From: Cereibacter sphaeroides
Lineage (GTDB): Bacteria; Pseudomonadota; Alphaproteobacteria; Rhodobacterales; Rhodobacteraceae
DNA length: 47,064 bases
Direction of reading: 5' to 3'
NCBI GenBank assembly: GCA_003243455.1
Contig: QFQS01000012.1
Span: 1 to 47,064 of the forward strand
Below are positions 15,697-24,670 of the stretch, piece after piece. Both the position numbers and the translations under genes were made by a program. The notes beneath the pieces are model-generated. The model did not search any database. It was not told the DNA's origin and saw only the letters and a program-made list of their open reading frames with translations. Position 1 is the first letter of the stretch, and every line of letters starts with the position of its first letter.

Positions 15697-17085
15697 TCAG
15701 AAGGGGCGGAAGCTCCAGTTGCGGCCGATCGTCAGGAATACCGATTGTGATTCGGCGTTGCCGACTGTCGCCTCGTCCCGCTGGGTCCAGGTTGCCCCCA
15801 CGTTCAGGTTCCAGTCCTCGGTCAGGGCGCGGCGGTAAAAGGCCGAGATATCGGCCCGGTCGACCGTGTTCTCATCGGTTTCCGTGATATGGGCGACCAG
15901 GAAGTCGAGCCCGATCCCCGAAACATTGTTGAAGGAATAGTTGTAGCCCAGCGACAGCGAGGAAGAGACGCGGGTCTGGTCGTCCTGCTGGCTGCTGACA
16001 CTGCGAACCAGGCTGGCATTGACCTGCCCGCTTGGCAGTTCCCGGTTCCACAGTATTTCCGCCACAGGCTCGATGCTGATGCCGACGGGGTCGGTGACGC
16101 CGACCCGCGCGGTCAGGCCGCCATTGGTTAGCTGCATGACCCGGCCGACCCAGAGGGTGGTCCATACCCCATCCGATTCCGCCCGGGTGTCCAGGTCGAA
16201 GGACAGCGTGCCATTTGGCATCTGTTGCAACAGGCCAATCGAGCCGACGGGCTTGTCGCTGGTCCGGCTTGTGCCGTCTTCGGTCGTATCGACCTGGCTG
16301 TAGCCGAGCGTGCCGTCGATCGAGAGGGATTCCGAGATTTCGTGATTCAGGCCGAAGCGAACCTCGTAGGTCTGGCGGTCGGTTCCGCCATCGCCTGCCT
16401 CGTTGTAGAGGCGGTAGCTTGGCGTGATGCGCCCCGTCGTCGTGTCGGAAAAGCGGAACCGCGCGCTGACGCTCAGGTTTTCGCGGCGGATGTCGTTCAG
16501 GTTGGGGTCGGTGACGTCGGTATAGTCGATCTGGCTCAACTCGCCCCTGACGACGAAGCTGAGCGGGGCATCCTTGCGGAACGTCATGTCCAGCGTGCCG
16601 CCATAGCTGCGCCGCAGGCCGCTGCCCTGCAGATCGCCGAAGTCCTCGGGCAGAACGATGATGCCCTCGTCGTTGCGGAAATCGTCGAAGGGGCGGATGA
16701 AATCGACGTCGTCCTGCCGGTAGTTGGCCGAGAACGACAGGTCGGCCCGCGGGCCTTCGCGATCATAGTTGAGGCGCAGGCGCGGGTTGTTGATCGTGGA
16801 GGAGAAACCCTCCTCATTGTTGTCGATCAGGCGAAGCGCGGTCGAGGCATCGAACCGCAGCCGCTGGGTGCGGGTCTCGGACAGGATGCCGAAGCTTAGC
16901 CGTGTCGAGGATTCGATCTGGTCGTCGCTGCTTCCAACATCCAGATCAGGGTTGGTCTGATATTCCAGCCTCTCGTTGAGGCCGAACGTCAGCAGATAGC
17001 CGGTGCCATCCTGTGCAAGCGCCGGCAAAATGGGAAGAGTTGTGGCTCCGATCAGAATCGCGCGCCGAATCGTTCTGCGTCCCAC
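15697..17085 (-). CDS. Outer-membrane beta-barrel protein of exosortase/EPS loci
   Basis: The product is 462 aa. It has a signal peptide of about 24 residues (ILPALAQD) and then almost continuous alternating amphipathic strands with aromatic girdles (LSFGILSETRTQRLRFDAS, ARFRFSDTTTGRITPSYRLY). The last residue is Phe (NWSFRPF), the usual BAM recognition end. This matches the beta-barrel found beside exosortases (TIGR03016-like). It probably serves as an outer-membrane channel or partner for EPS export. It is separated by only 33 bp from the OPX gene upstream. The 164-bp gap before the exosortase contains a perfect hairpin, CCCCGG-GCG-CCGGGG (15589-15603). Confidence 0.85.
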   Translation of the reverse strand: MGRRTIRRAILIGATTLPILPALAQDGTGYLLTFGLNERLEYQTNPDLDVGSSDDQIESSTRLSFGILSETRTQRLRFDASTALRLIDNNEEGFSSTINNPRLRLNYDREGPRADLSFSANYRQDDVDFIRPFDDFRNDEGIIVLPEDFGDLQGSGLRRSYGGTLDMTFRKDAPLSFVVRGELSQIDYTDVTDPNLNDIRRENLSVSARFRFSDTTTGRITPSYRLYNEAGDGGTDRQTYEVRFGLNHEISESLSIDGTLGYSQVDTTEDGTSRTSDKPVGSIGLLQQMPNGTLSFDLDTRAESDGVWTTLWVGRVMQLTNGGLTARVGVTDPVGISIEPVAEILWNRELPSGQVNASLVRSVSSQQDDQTRVSSSLSLGYNYSFNNVSGIGLDFLVAHITETDENTVDRADISAFYRRALTEDWNLNVGATWTQRDEATVGNAESQSVFLTIGRNWSFRPF

Positions 17086-17118
17086 CTTGCCCCTTTCCCC
17101 CGCGTTAGCTCGAAAAAA

Positions 17119-17712
17119 CTACTCGAAGAGCTTCCGCTGCGGAATGATGATCACGTCGCCCTCTGACACGACGGAATCAAAGCCTGCATCCCCGGTGCTT
17201 TCCAGGGTCTTGTAGTTAAATTGATACACCTTGCCGGCCCGGCGCAACTGAATGCGCTTGGTGGCGGCGAATTTGCTGAAACCGCCGGCCTGGGCCAGCA
17301 CCTGCAGCACGGTGCTGCCGGGGGTGACGCCTATCTTGCCCGGATTGGCAGCCTCACCCAGGATAAAGACCGAAACGGTTGGCTTCTCGGCCGGTACGCC
17401 AAGGCCCAGGTTGTTGGGCTGGGCCAGCCGCGCGATACCGACGAAGACCGTGGGCGGGGCGGCGAAGTTCGGGGCGAGCTTGTCGGTGATCTCGGCCTGG
17501 ACGGCGTCGATGCTGCGCCCGCCCGCCTGGACAAGACCGGCCAGCGGCATGGAGATGCGTCCGTCGGGCAGGATCAGCGTGTCGCGGTTCAGGCTGCCAT
17601 CCTCCAGCACCTCGATGCGCAGCACGTCGCCGGGTTTGAGCAGATAGTTGTCCTGCGCCAGCGCCGGCAGCGCGCCCAGCAGGAAGCCCAGAAGGGCAAT
17701 CATGTATCTCAT
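17119..17712 (-). CDS. Outer-membrane polysaccharide export protein (OPX/Wza family)
   Basis: The start is ATG 17712, with AAGGAG eight bases upstream; the product is 197 aa. The signal peptide ends ALPALAQD. The N-terminal polysaccharide export domain starts NYLLKPGDVLRIEVLED and contains LILPDGRISMPLAGLVQAGG. A SLBB domain follows (VFILGEAANPGKIGVTPGSTVLQVLAQAGGF). The end, GDVIIIPQRKLFE, is typical. There is no lipobox cysteine and no C-terminal amphipathic helix of the Wza type. It is therefore a short OPX protein that probably relies on the neighbouring beta-barrel to cross the outer membrane. It leads the OPX/barrel/exosortase/rhomboid run. Confidence 0.92.
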   Translation of the reverse strand: MRYMIALLGFLLGALPALAQDNYLLKPGDVLRIEVLEDGSLNRDTLILPDGRISMPLAGLVQAGGRSIDAVQAEITDKLAPNFAAPPTVFVGIARLAQPNNLGLGVPAEKPTVSVFILGEAANPGKIGVTPGSTVLQVLAQAGGFSKFAATKRIQLRRAGKVYQFNYKTLESTGDAGFDSVVSEGDVIIIPQRKLFE

Positions 17713-17896
17713 CGTCCCGCTCCTTCGGACATGACGGCACCCGGCCTCGGCCATGACCGCCCGATCCCCCGAATCTTACTAGCCCTTTTCGGAAACGATT
17801 GAACCCCCCACGGTTGTCTGTGCGCGATTCAGCGCTGGAATCGTCGCGGGGCTGCAACAGAAAGACCCTTCACAACCATGGTTTGGAATGCGTTCT

Positions 17897-19879
17897 TCAA
17901 TCAGGCAGAGGTGCCGCCCGATCCGCCCCCCGTCTCGCTTGATGCGCCGCAACGGTCTGGTTTTGCTCTGGAGGCCGGGACTTCGCTGTGGGTGAGGGGG
18001 TCTCCTGCTCCAGCAGGGGCAGCAGCGCCCGCGCCACCAGGCGGGCGCCTTCGACCGACATGTGATCGTCGTCGAAATAATAGGAAACGCCATCGCGGCC
18101 CGCTACGCAGGACTGTGCATCGCAGAACAGCCGGGGAGTGTTGAGAAAGCCGTATTGCCCGATCCAGGGCAGTACAAGCTCGTCGAACCCGCGCCGCCGC
18201 TCGGTCCAGGCGGCCATCGTCGGGCCGGGCAGGGTTGCGGCTTTATCCGGGGCGAACTGGATGATCTTGGCTATGGGCGCGGGTAATTCCGGCGCCTGCA
18301 TGACATAGATCACCTTCTTGGTCCGGCCAAGATCGGCCAGTATGCGCCTCAGGGCCTCTGCGACCCGCTGCGCCTCTTCGCCGCCGTTGGTTCGCAGCGC
18401 CGAGGTGATGCGATAGCTGACCACGACCTGGGTTACCGTCGGGTCGGCCGCGATATAGGCCAGCACGTCCTGAACCCATCGTGCGCAAGGCGAAGAGAAA
18501 TTCCCGGTCTCATAGACTGGCGGGCACCCCGAGAAACTCAGTTGCTTCACCCCGCCCAGGCCGCGCACCTGCAATTCCTGCGCCAGGGCATAGGCCAGTT
18601 CCACCGCGTGGCTGTTGCCAAGGACGGCGATCTTTGCCGGCTGGTCGAGGAATTCGCAGACCTTGTCCGGGTCGAAAACCCCGCTCCTCTGGTGACAGTC
18701 GCGTTTCGGGCTGTGCGCCGCAGTCGCGAAATAGCGTTCCTTCAGCGGGCTGAGTTTCATCCGGTCGGGAAAGCCTTGCGACAGGTATCCTGCCAGCCCG
18801 ATCCCCAAGACTGCCACGCTTGCCAGGGCCGCCGCACCGAACAGTCCGGGGCGGCGGGGCAGCAGCGAGGCCGATCCGCGCCGGAAGGGCATCTCGACCC
18901 AGCGCCAACTGGCCCAGGCCAGCACGAATGACGCAATGACAAGCGCCGCCATGATGGCGGGCGCGGGTTCGCCAATAGAACGGATGCGCGCAAAGGCGAA
19001 CAAGGGCTGGTGCCAGAGATAGGCCGAGTAGCTGATCAGCCCGATCCCCACCATGGGCCGCAGGGCCAGAAGGCGGGCGGCGCCTGTTTCCTCGCGCGCG
19101 AACAGCACGATCAGCGCGGTGCCGAGCACGACCGGCACGGCGGACAGGCCGGGAAAACGCGTGGTCTCGTCATAAAGAAAGACCGGCACGGTGATCAGGA
19201 CCAGTCCCGCCAGCGCCAGCGGCGCATTGCCCCGGCGCGGACCCTTTGCCAGCCAGATGGCGCAGAGCGATCCGGCCAGAAGTTCCCACGCGCGGGTGGG
19301 CAGCAGGTAGAAATTCGCATCCGGCATTGCGCGCGAGGCCCATTCGCTAAGCGCGAGGCTGACGAGCAGCCCCGCGACGGTCAGCGGGAACAGGCGGCGC
19401 GGCGCAAGGCGCCACAGCACCAGCACGATCAGCGGGAAGAACAGGTAGAACTGCTCCTCCACCGCCAGGCTCCAGGTGTGAAGCAGCGGTTTTTCCGCCG
19501 TATCAGTGTCGAAATAGCCGCTGTCGCGCCAGAACAGGATGTTCGAGGCAAAGAACACCACCGCGACCAGGCTGCGCGAGAAATCGGTGAGCTGGTCGGA
19601 TCGCATCCAGGCCCATGCGAAGGGCAGGCAGGCGAGCAGCACCAGCATCAGCGCGGGCATGATGCGTCTTATCCGGCGCTCGTAAAAGCGCAGGATCGAA
19701 AATCGCCCCTCGGCGACCTCGGCCATTATGATGCCGGTGATCAGGTAGCCCGAGATCACGAAGAAGATGTCGACCCCGACGAATCCCCCCGCGAAAACCG
19801 GGAGCCCGGCATGGAATAAAACGACCGAGACAACCGCCACAGCGCGCAGTCCGTCGATTTCGGGGCGATAATTCAACAC
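17897..19879 (-). CDS. Membrane O-acyltransferase (acyltransferase 3) fused to SGNH domain
   Basis: No ATG precedes the conserved NYRPEIDGLRAVAV start, and GTG 19879 is the most likely initiator; the product is 660 aa. The N-terminal half has about ten membrane helices with family motifs (VVLFHAG with the catalytic His, GGFVGVDIFFVISGYLIT, ERRIRRIMPAL, HTWSLAVEEQFYLF). The C-terminal periplasmic SGNH domain has GNSH at 421-424 and DDDH at 603-606. This OafB/OatA-like layout moves an acyl group (usually acetyl) from cytoplasmic acetyl-CoA across the membrane and onto a sugar. It probably decorates the EPS repeat. It stands alone, divergent from the TadE/TadG pair. Confidence 0.9.
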   Translation of the reverse strand: MLNYRPEIDGLRAVAVVSVVLFHAGLPVFAGGFVGVDIFFVISGYLITGIIMAEVAEGRFSILRFYERRIRRIMPALMLVLLACLPFAWAWMRSDQLTDFSRSLVAVVFFASNILFWRDSGYFDTDTAEKPLLHTWSLAVEEQFYLFFPLIVLVLWRLAPRRLFPLTVAGLLVSLALSEWASRAMPDANFYLLPTRAWELLAGSLCAIWLAKGPRRGNAPLALAGLVLITVPVFLYDETTRFPGLSAVPVVLGTALIVLFAREETGAARLLALRPMVGIGLISYSAYLWHQPLFAFARIRSIGEPAPAIMAALVIASFVLAWASWRWVEMPFRRGSASLLPRRPGLFGAAALASVAVLGIGLAGYLSQGFPDRMKLSPLKERYFATAAHSPKRDCHQRSGVFDPDKVCEFLDQPAKIAVLGNSHAVELAYALAQELQVRGLGGVKQLSFSGCPPVYETGNFSSPCARWVQDVLAYIAADPTVTQVVVSYRITSALRTNGGEEAQRVAEALRRILADLGRTKKVIYVMQAPELPAPIAKIIQFAPDKAATLPGPTMAAWTERRRGFDELVLPWIGQYGFLNTPRLFCDAQSCVAGRDGVSYYFDDDHMSVEGARLVARALLPLLEQETPSPTAKSRPPEQNQTVAAHQARRGADRAAPLPD

Positions 19880-20120
19880 TGGTTCCCACCGATCAGTCCG
19901 GAGGTCACTTAACCTAAAGTTGTATAAATTAAAACAATTCCCGTAAAAGCGAAGCGACCTCAACCCTATTTAGCACGATTTCCGGGCGTTTGGCGGCAGT
20001 TTCGGCAAATGTTTCCTATCCACGCGTCTCCGCCGCAATCGCGCCCAACTTCCGCCATCGCCCGCTTCTACCTCAGGCAGAGAAAGCGGAACCGGCAAAA
20101 ACCGGAGCCGGAGGGGTAAG

Positions 20121-20537
20121 ATGCTGAGTATCAAAGCGGTGTTGCGGACGCTTAAAGGGTTCGGAACGCGGACGGACGGCGGCGTAACCGTCGAATTCGT
20201 GGTCTGGTTGCCGGTTTTCCTTTCGGTCATCGCACTCAGCACCGATGCATCGATGATGTTCATGCGGCAGTCCAACTTCTGGAACGTCTCGCGGGAGACC
20301 GCGCGGATCGTCTCTCGCCATGGGCTGGATACCGTCGCCGCCGAGCAATACGCGGCCAGCAACGCGCGCTTCGGCGACTATACTCCCAAGGTCTCGGTCC
20401 TGGTCGATTCCCTCAGCTCTACCGTCACCGTCACCATCACGGGGCGCGCCGAAAAGATGGCGCCCTTCGGCGTGATCAGCCTTGCCACCGGCAACACCGT
20501 CTCGGCCAGCGTGACGCAGACACTGGAACCCATCTGA
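20121..20537 (+). CDS. TadE-like pilus-assembly protein
   Basis: The product is 138 aa; GGAGGGG precedes the ATG. A short basic N-terminus leads to DGGVTVEFVVWLPVFLSVIALS, the TadE signature in which the Glu sits five residues into the hydrophobic helix, as in prepilin-like proteins. The remainder is a small secreted domain rich in beta structure. TadE, TadF and TadG are minor pseudopilins of the Flp/Tad pilus. No Tad ATPase, secretin or Flp major pilin is in this window, so the pair would have to use a Tad machine encoded elsewhere or serve another surface role. The stop overlaps the next ATG (TGATG). Confidence 0.85.
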   Translation: MLSIKAVLRTLKGFGTRTDGGVTVEFVVWLPVFLSVIALSTDASMMFMRQSNFWNVSRETARIVSRHGLDTVAAEQYAASNARFGDYTPKVSVLVDSLSSTVTVTITGRAEKMAPFGVISLATGNTVSASVTQTLEPI

Positions 20538-22093
20538 TGCGTTGCTCCGCGTTCCGGCGCGATGAGGCGGGTGCCGGCAGCGCCTTCGGCCTGTTCGGCA
20601 TCATCTTCTGCCTGATGTTCGCCGGGCTTTCGATCGACGCGACCAATGCCTGGCGCAACGGTGAGATCCTGCGGCTTTCGGCCGATGTCGCGGCCCATGC
20701 CGGAGCCAGCCGTCTGGCCGAGGAGCAGAGCCGCGAAGTGGCGCTGGCCGTCGCCGCCGGTGCCGCCGAACTCAACACGCCCGTTGCCGTCTATGGACGC
20801 ACGATCCACGACCGGGCCGAGGACATCCAGGCGCTGAGCTATGATCCCCAGACCAACATGGTTTCGCCCAGCGACAAGCCGAACGCGGTCTCGGTCCGGC
20901 TGGAGCGCAACGATCGCGTGGACAACCCGGTGCCGACATTCATCCTGCGCCTGATCGGGCGCGCCGGCTGGAATCTGAGCGTCACCAGCGTGGCCGCAGT
21001 GGTGCCGACCGAGCGGTGCCGCCCGGGCGATGGCATCTACGGGCATCAGAAAGTCGCGATGACCGGAGAGGCTATTGTCGGCAGCAATGTCTGTCTGCAC
21101 AGCCAGGTCGCGGTCGATCTGGCGGGGCAAAGCAGCTTCAAGGCGGATTCCGGCATCAGCATGCCGGACATGTCGAACTGCCAGGGTGGTTGCAACGACC
21201 TGTCCAGCCCGGGTTTCGCCAAGGCGGCGGCTTCGACCAACCTGATCATGACCGATCCCGTGACACATATCGACCGGCTGGCCGAAGGCTTTGCGAACCC
21301 CCGCCTCGAACTGCCCGAGAAGACAACTTTCTTCACCGCCCATCCCCTGGCAGAGGATATGTCGGGTCTGGAGGAGCTTGGCGTCGACACCAGTTCGCTT
21401 TCGACGGGGGATGTCGTCCCGATCAAGGCCGAGGATTTTCCGCGTGTGCGCGAACTGCCCGCGGGGCTGGTCTATGCCGTGACCTGCCCGGCCGACAGCA
21501 AGGGCGTGCTCGATATCGGCGGTCGCGCGCTGGAACAGACCGAAGGCACGATGACCGAGGACGAGGGAATGGAGGAGGATGACGAATGGGCCGACGTCTC
21601 TCCCCCCGATGAATCGCTGAGCGAAGAGCCGGTCTCGGTCGAAGGGCAGAAGCTGAACGGCATAGCGCTTGTGACCAATTGCGCGCTGAACTTCACCGAC
21701 CTGGCCGATATCCGCGGCTCGCTGATCATTTCGACCCGAACCGCCGAGGGCATCACGCTCAGCGCCGATGCGGGCGCGTCTGCGGGTGACCCGACGCTGT
21801 CCTGCAACCCGTCGATGCAAAGCACGATCATGGCCAAGGGCGCGATGCGCGTGCCGGCCGATTTTACCCTGTCGAACGTGTCCTTCGTCATCGGGGGCGA
21901 GGTCGATGTGGCGGGCGACCCCTCCGGCAATGCGGTGATGCACCGCGGGCTGGCGATCCATGCGGGCGGTCCGGTCCAGATGAGCGGAGCTCATGCCTTT
22001 GAAGCCTGCGAGACGGCGATGGAACCATTGCTGCCGGTGCTGAACGTCATCAAATACGTGATCCCGACTGACCCGCTGGTCGTCACCAACTGA
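20537..22093 (+). CDS. TadG-like membrane-anchored secreted protein with acidic insert
   Basis: The product is 518 aa, translationally coupled to the TadE-like gene by TGATG. The N-terminus EAGAGSAFGLFGIIFCLMFAGLSIDATNAWRN is a TadE/G-like (Flp pilus assembly) transmembrane segment, followed by SADVAAHAGASRLAEE. The large extracytoplasmic part contains several cysteines (RCRPGD, NVCLHSQ, NCQGGCN, TCPAD, NCALN, SCNPS, FEACE). A strikingly acidic stretch lies at about residues 337-375 (TEDEGMEEDDEW and following), which could bind calcium or be a flexible linker. TadG proteins often carry von Willebrand-like domains, but I see no MIDAS motif here. Its function in an EPS locus is unknown. Confidence 0.8.
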   Translation: MRCSAFRRDEAGAGSAFGLFGIIFCLMFAGLSIDATNAWRNGEILRLSADVAAHAGASRLAEEQSREVALAVAAGAAELNTPVAVYGRTIHDRAEDIQALSYDPQTNMVSPSDKPNAVSVRLERNDRVDNPVPTFILRLIGRAGWNLSVTSVAAVVPTERCRPGDGIYGHQKVAMTGEAIVGSNVCLHSQVAVDLAGQSSFKADSGISMPDMSNCQGGCNDLSSPGFAKAAASTNLIMTDPVTHIDRLAEGFANPRLELPEKTTFFTAHPLAEDMSGLEELGVDTSSLSTGDVVPIKAEDFPRVRELPAGLVYAVTCPADSKGVLDIGGRALEQTEGTMTEDEGMEEDDEWADVSPPDESLSEEPVSVEGQKLNGIALVTNCALNFTDLADIRGSLIISTRTAEGITLSADAGASAGDPTLSCNPSMQSTIMAKGAMRVPADFTLSNVSFVIGGEVDVAGDPSGNAVMHRGLAIHAGGPVQMSGAHAFEACETAMEPLLPVLNVIKYVIPTDPLVVTN

Positions 22094-22163
22094 CCGATTG
22101 CGCCTTGCCCTGATCCGGCGAAGCGGAAAGCATGCGCCCCGAAGCCGAAACGGGGAATGCGCG

Positions 22164-22742
22164 ATGATCGATGACAGGGTCTACAAGGCAAAGTCGACAA
22201 AGCTGCAGCGCCTCGTGCGCCTGATCGGTTCCGTCCTCGATCCCCGCGCGCTGGCCCATGCCTTCAAGCTGATCGGCTATTACAACGCCACACATGTAGC
22301 CGAGTTGCGAAGGGCCACCAAAGGCAGTGGCCTGCGCATCAGCCCGACGGCGAGCTTTGCCAACGGGCACAACATCACCCTTGGCAACCGCGTGCATATA
22401 GGCGCGAACACCAGTCTCTGGGCCGGTCCCGGCAGCGGGCGGATCACTCTGGGCGATGATGCGCTGCTGGCGCCAGGCATCATGATCACCGCCGCCAACT
22501 ATCGGTTCAATGATGGAAGCCCCGTGAACGACCAGCCGATGGATGAGGCCGATATCGTGATCGGGCGCGATGTCTGGATCGGTTACGGCGCCGTGATCCT
22601 GCCCGGCGTCACGATCGGCGATGGCGCGATCATCGGGGCAGGAACGGTGGTGCGCCGCGACGTGCCTGCGGGTGCGGTGGCGGTCGGCAACCCCGCGCGG
22701 GTCGTCGGCCGACGCCATGGCGCGGACGGAGATGTCAGCTGA
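22164..22742 (+). CDS. Hexapeptide-repeat (left-handed beta-helix) acyltransferase
   Basis: The product is 192 aa from ATG 22164, with GGGGAA upstream. The hexapeptide repeats are plain: ISPTASFANGHNITLGNRVHIGANTSL, then DIVIGRDVWIGYGAVILPGVTIGDGAIIGAGTVV, ending with VAVGNPARVVGRR. This is the CatB/LacA/WcaF type of trimeric O-acetyltransferase using acetyl-CoA in the cytoplasm. NYRFNDGSPVNDQP is the loop expected to hold the active-site region. It would acetylate an EPS sugar before export. The last 8 bp overlap the end of the convergent glycosyltransferase gene. Confidence 0.9.
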   Translation: MIDDRVYKAKSTKLQRLVRLIGSVLDPRALAHAFKLIGYYNATHVAELRRATKGSGLRISPTASFANGHNITLGNRVHIGANTSLWAGPGSGRITLGDDALLAPGIMITAANYRFNDGSPVNDQPMDEADIVIGRDVWIGYGAVILPGVTIGDGAIIGAGTVVRRDVPAGAVAVGNPARVVGRRHGADGDVS

Positions 22743-23871
22743 ACATCTTCTGCAGCATGGCCGCCCGCCGCGCCCCGACGGCGGCCCAGTCATAATCCTG
22801 CACCACGCGGCGCAGCCCGGTGCCAAGCATCTCGCGCCGTTCGGTCGATCCGGCCAGCTCCGCCAGCGCCAGCGCCAGGGCGTCGGGCTCAACCGGATCG
22901 ACCAGGATCATCCGGCCCGCCACATCGCCCATGCGCCCGCCGCCCATGACCGAGGCGATGACCGGCAGGCCATGCAGCGCCGCCTCATAGGTCACCAGCG
23001 GATCGCCTTCCTCCAGCGATGGCATGACAAAGACATCGGCCTCGGCGAAATGGGGATGCACATCCTTGACGAAGCCCACGGTCTCGATCCGGTCGCTGGC
23101 CAGGATGTCGCGATAGCGCTCGGCGATCAGCGGCTCGATGCGCCCGACGATGCGCAGCCGCGCGGTGCCGGGCAGCACGGCCCAGGCATCAAGAAGGTGA
23201 TGGATGCCCTTGCGGATGCTGGCATAGCCACAGAAGAGAAAGGTTAGCGGGCGCTCTGCAGCGGCATAGTCGCGCGCAGACACAGACCGGCCCGTGTCGG
23301 TGCCATAGCTTGATGACTGGAAACGGCTCGCCAGCGGCGATCCGGCAAGCGCCTGTTCCACCGGACCGCTCGGGGCGAAGATCGTCGTCGCGGTCGCGTA
23401 TTTCGCTTCTTCTTCTGCAATACGGTCGTCGGTAATGCCATGCCCCGCTGGCGCCCCGAAGGCGTCATAGGCTGCGTCGAGGATCACCTTGGCCGAGGCC
23501 ATCCGCGTGTTGATCCCCTCAAGCACGATCGGGACCCCGCGACGTTGCAGGGTTTCGTGCAGCTGCAACGAGACGGCCGGAAAGAGATAGGCAATGTCAC
23601 CCTCGGCAAGGCTGGCCTCGTAGCGTGCCTCGATCAGGCGCGAGGCCAGGGCCTCGACGCGGCGATAGGGCAGGTGGCCAAACGGCCCGGGCAGGGCCAC
23701 ATGCACGGGCAGACCGGTCTTGGGCATCCGGTAGCGATTGACGAACATGTCGGCGCTGAAGCCCGCCGTATATGCGCCCTGCATCAGCCTGGCCGCAGTA
23801 AAACTGGGGCCGACCCCGTCGCAGGCCATCGGGACGAGCGCCCGGATAGGTCTGCCTTTCAAATCACTCAT
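22735..23871 (-). CDS. Glycosyltransferase family 4 (GT-B fold)
   Basis: The product is 378 aa from ATG 23871; GTG 23898 would add nine residues, and neither has a strong ribosome site. The C-terminal Rossmann domain carries GT4 landmarks: FLFCGYASIRKGIHHLLDAW (G-x-x-x-x-x-KG), LRIVGR, VDVHPHFAEADVFVMPSLEEGDPLVTYEAALHGLPVIAS with the E-x-x-x-x-x-x-x-E nucleotide-sugar motif. The N-terminal acceptor domain opens with PMACDGVGPSFTAARL. It is a retaining transferase adding one sugar of the repeat. It is convergent with the acetyltransferase gene, overlapping by 8 bp. Confidence 0.87.
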   Translation of the reverse strand: MSDLKGRPIRALVPMACDGVGPSFTAARLMQGAYTAGFSADMFVNRYRMPKTGLPVHVALPGPFGHLPYRRVEALASRLIEARYEASLAEGDIAYLFPAVSLQLHETLQRRGVPIVLEGINTRMASAKVILDAAYDAFGAPAGHGITDDRIAEEEAKYATATTIFAPSGPVEQALAGSPLASRFQSSSYGTDTGRSVSARDYAAAERPLTFLFCGYASIRKGIHHLLDAWAVLPGTARLRIVGRIEPLIAERYRDILASDRIETVGFVKDVHPHFAEADVFVMPSLEEGDPLVTYEAALHGLPVIASVMGGGRMGDVAGRMILVDPVEPDALALALAELAGSTERREMLGTGLRRVVQDYDWAAVGARRAAMLQKMFS

Positions 23872-24013
23872 CCCCAAATCCAAAAACCGCAGATGCACTA
23901 TCCTCGTTCACATTATCGTCAGCCCTGATCGGCACAAGGCCATGACACTGCGGACAATGCTGCAACGGCAAAGGCCTGCCCGCCATTGCCTGGAAAGGTG
24001 GCGTTCCACCGGT

Positions 24014-24040
24014 CATAAACGGTCGTTTCTGTCCCTTATG
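24014..24040 (+). promoter_or_regulatory. Candidate resolvase binding site (res-like)
   Basis: CATAA and TTATG form the ends of a 27-bp imperfect dyad about 90 bp before the resolvase start. A short inverted pair TGTCCC (24030-24035) and GGGACA (24071-24076) lies beside it. The length and position fit a res subsite of serine resolvases, but the match is only structural. The rest of 23899-24130 shows nothing else I can name. Confidence 0.3.
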
Positions 24041-24130
24041 CGCCAGCCCTGCAAATGTTGAGCCTTCAGCGGGACAAAAACCCATGCCTGAACCCTTGCA
24101 GTTTTGGGAGGTTTTTGGCATGATTTCCCA

Positions 24131-24670
24131 ATGATCCTTGGCTATGCCCGCGTCTCGACCGAAGACCAGAGCCTTGACGGGCAATCCGATGCGCTGATGG
24201 CCGCAGGGGCCGTCCGGATATTTGCCGACCGGATCAGCGGCACCTTGCGCAACCGGCCCGAGCTTGACCGTCTGCTGGACCAGTTGCGCCCCGGTGACGT
24301 GGTCGTCGTCACCAAGTATGACCGGCTGGCTAGATCGTTGCGCGACCTGCTTGGCATCGTCGACGCGGTGCAGGCGCACGGGGCAGAGTTCCGCAGCCTG
24401 GCGGAAGAGATCGACACCACCACCCCTGCGGGCCGGCTGATCTTTCACGTCTTCGCCTCGATCGCCCAGTTCGAGCGCGAACGCATTGCCGAGCGCACGC
24501 GCGAGGGGTTGGCGGCAGCCCGCAGGCGCGGGCGTATCGGTGGCCGTCCGCCGGCGCTGTCGCCCGCCCAGAAGGAAGAGGTGCGCCGCATGCGGGACAC
24601 CGAGGATCGCCCGCTACCAGAGATCGCCGCCCTGTTCCGGGTCAGCGTGAAGACGATCCGCCGGGCATGA
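24131..24670 (+). CDS. Serine recombinase (resolvase/invertase family)
   Basis: The product is 179 aa from ATG 24131. ILGYARVSTEDQSLDGQ carries the catalytic Ser. DRISGTLRNRPELDRLLDQLRPGDVVVVTKYDRLARS holds the conserved Arg residues and the YDRLaRS motif. FASIAQFERERIAERTREGL forms the long dimerisation helix. The C-terminal end (PLPEIAALFRVSVKTIRRA) is the DNA-binding helix-turn-helix. The enzyme is complete. Such proteins resolve plasmid multimers or cointegrates, or invert DNA. With no transposase or terminal repeats nearby, multimer resolution for this replicon or a transposon remnant are both possible. It overlaps the convergent next gene by 29 bp. Confidence 0.93.
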   Translation: MILGYARVSTEDQSLDGQSDALMAAGAVRIFADRISGTLRNRPELDRLLDQLRPGDVVVVTKYDRLARSLRDLLGIVDAVQAHGAEFRSLAEEIDTTTPAGRLIFHVFASIAQFERERIAERTREGLAAARRRGRIGGRPPALSPAQKEEVRRMRDTEDRPLPEIAALFRVSVKTIRRA

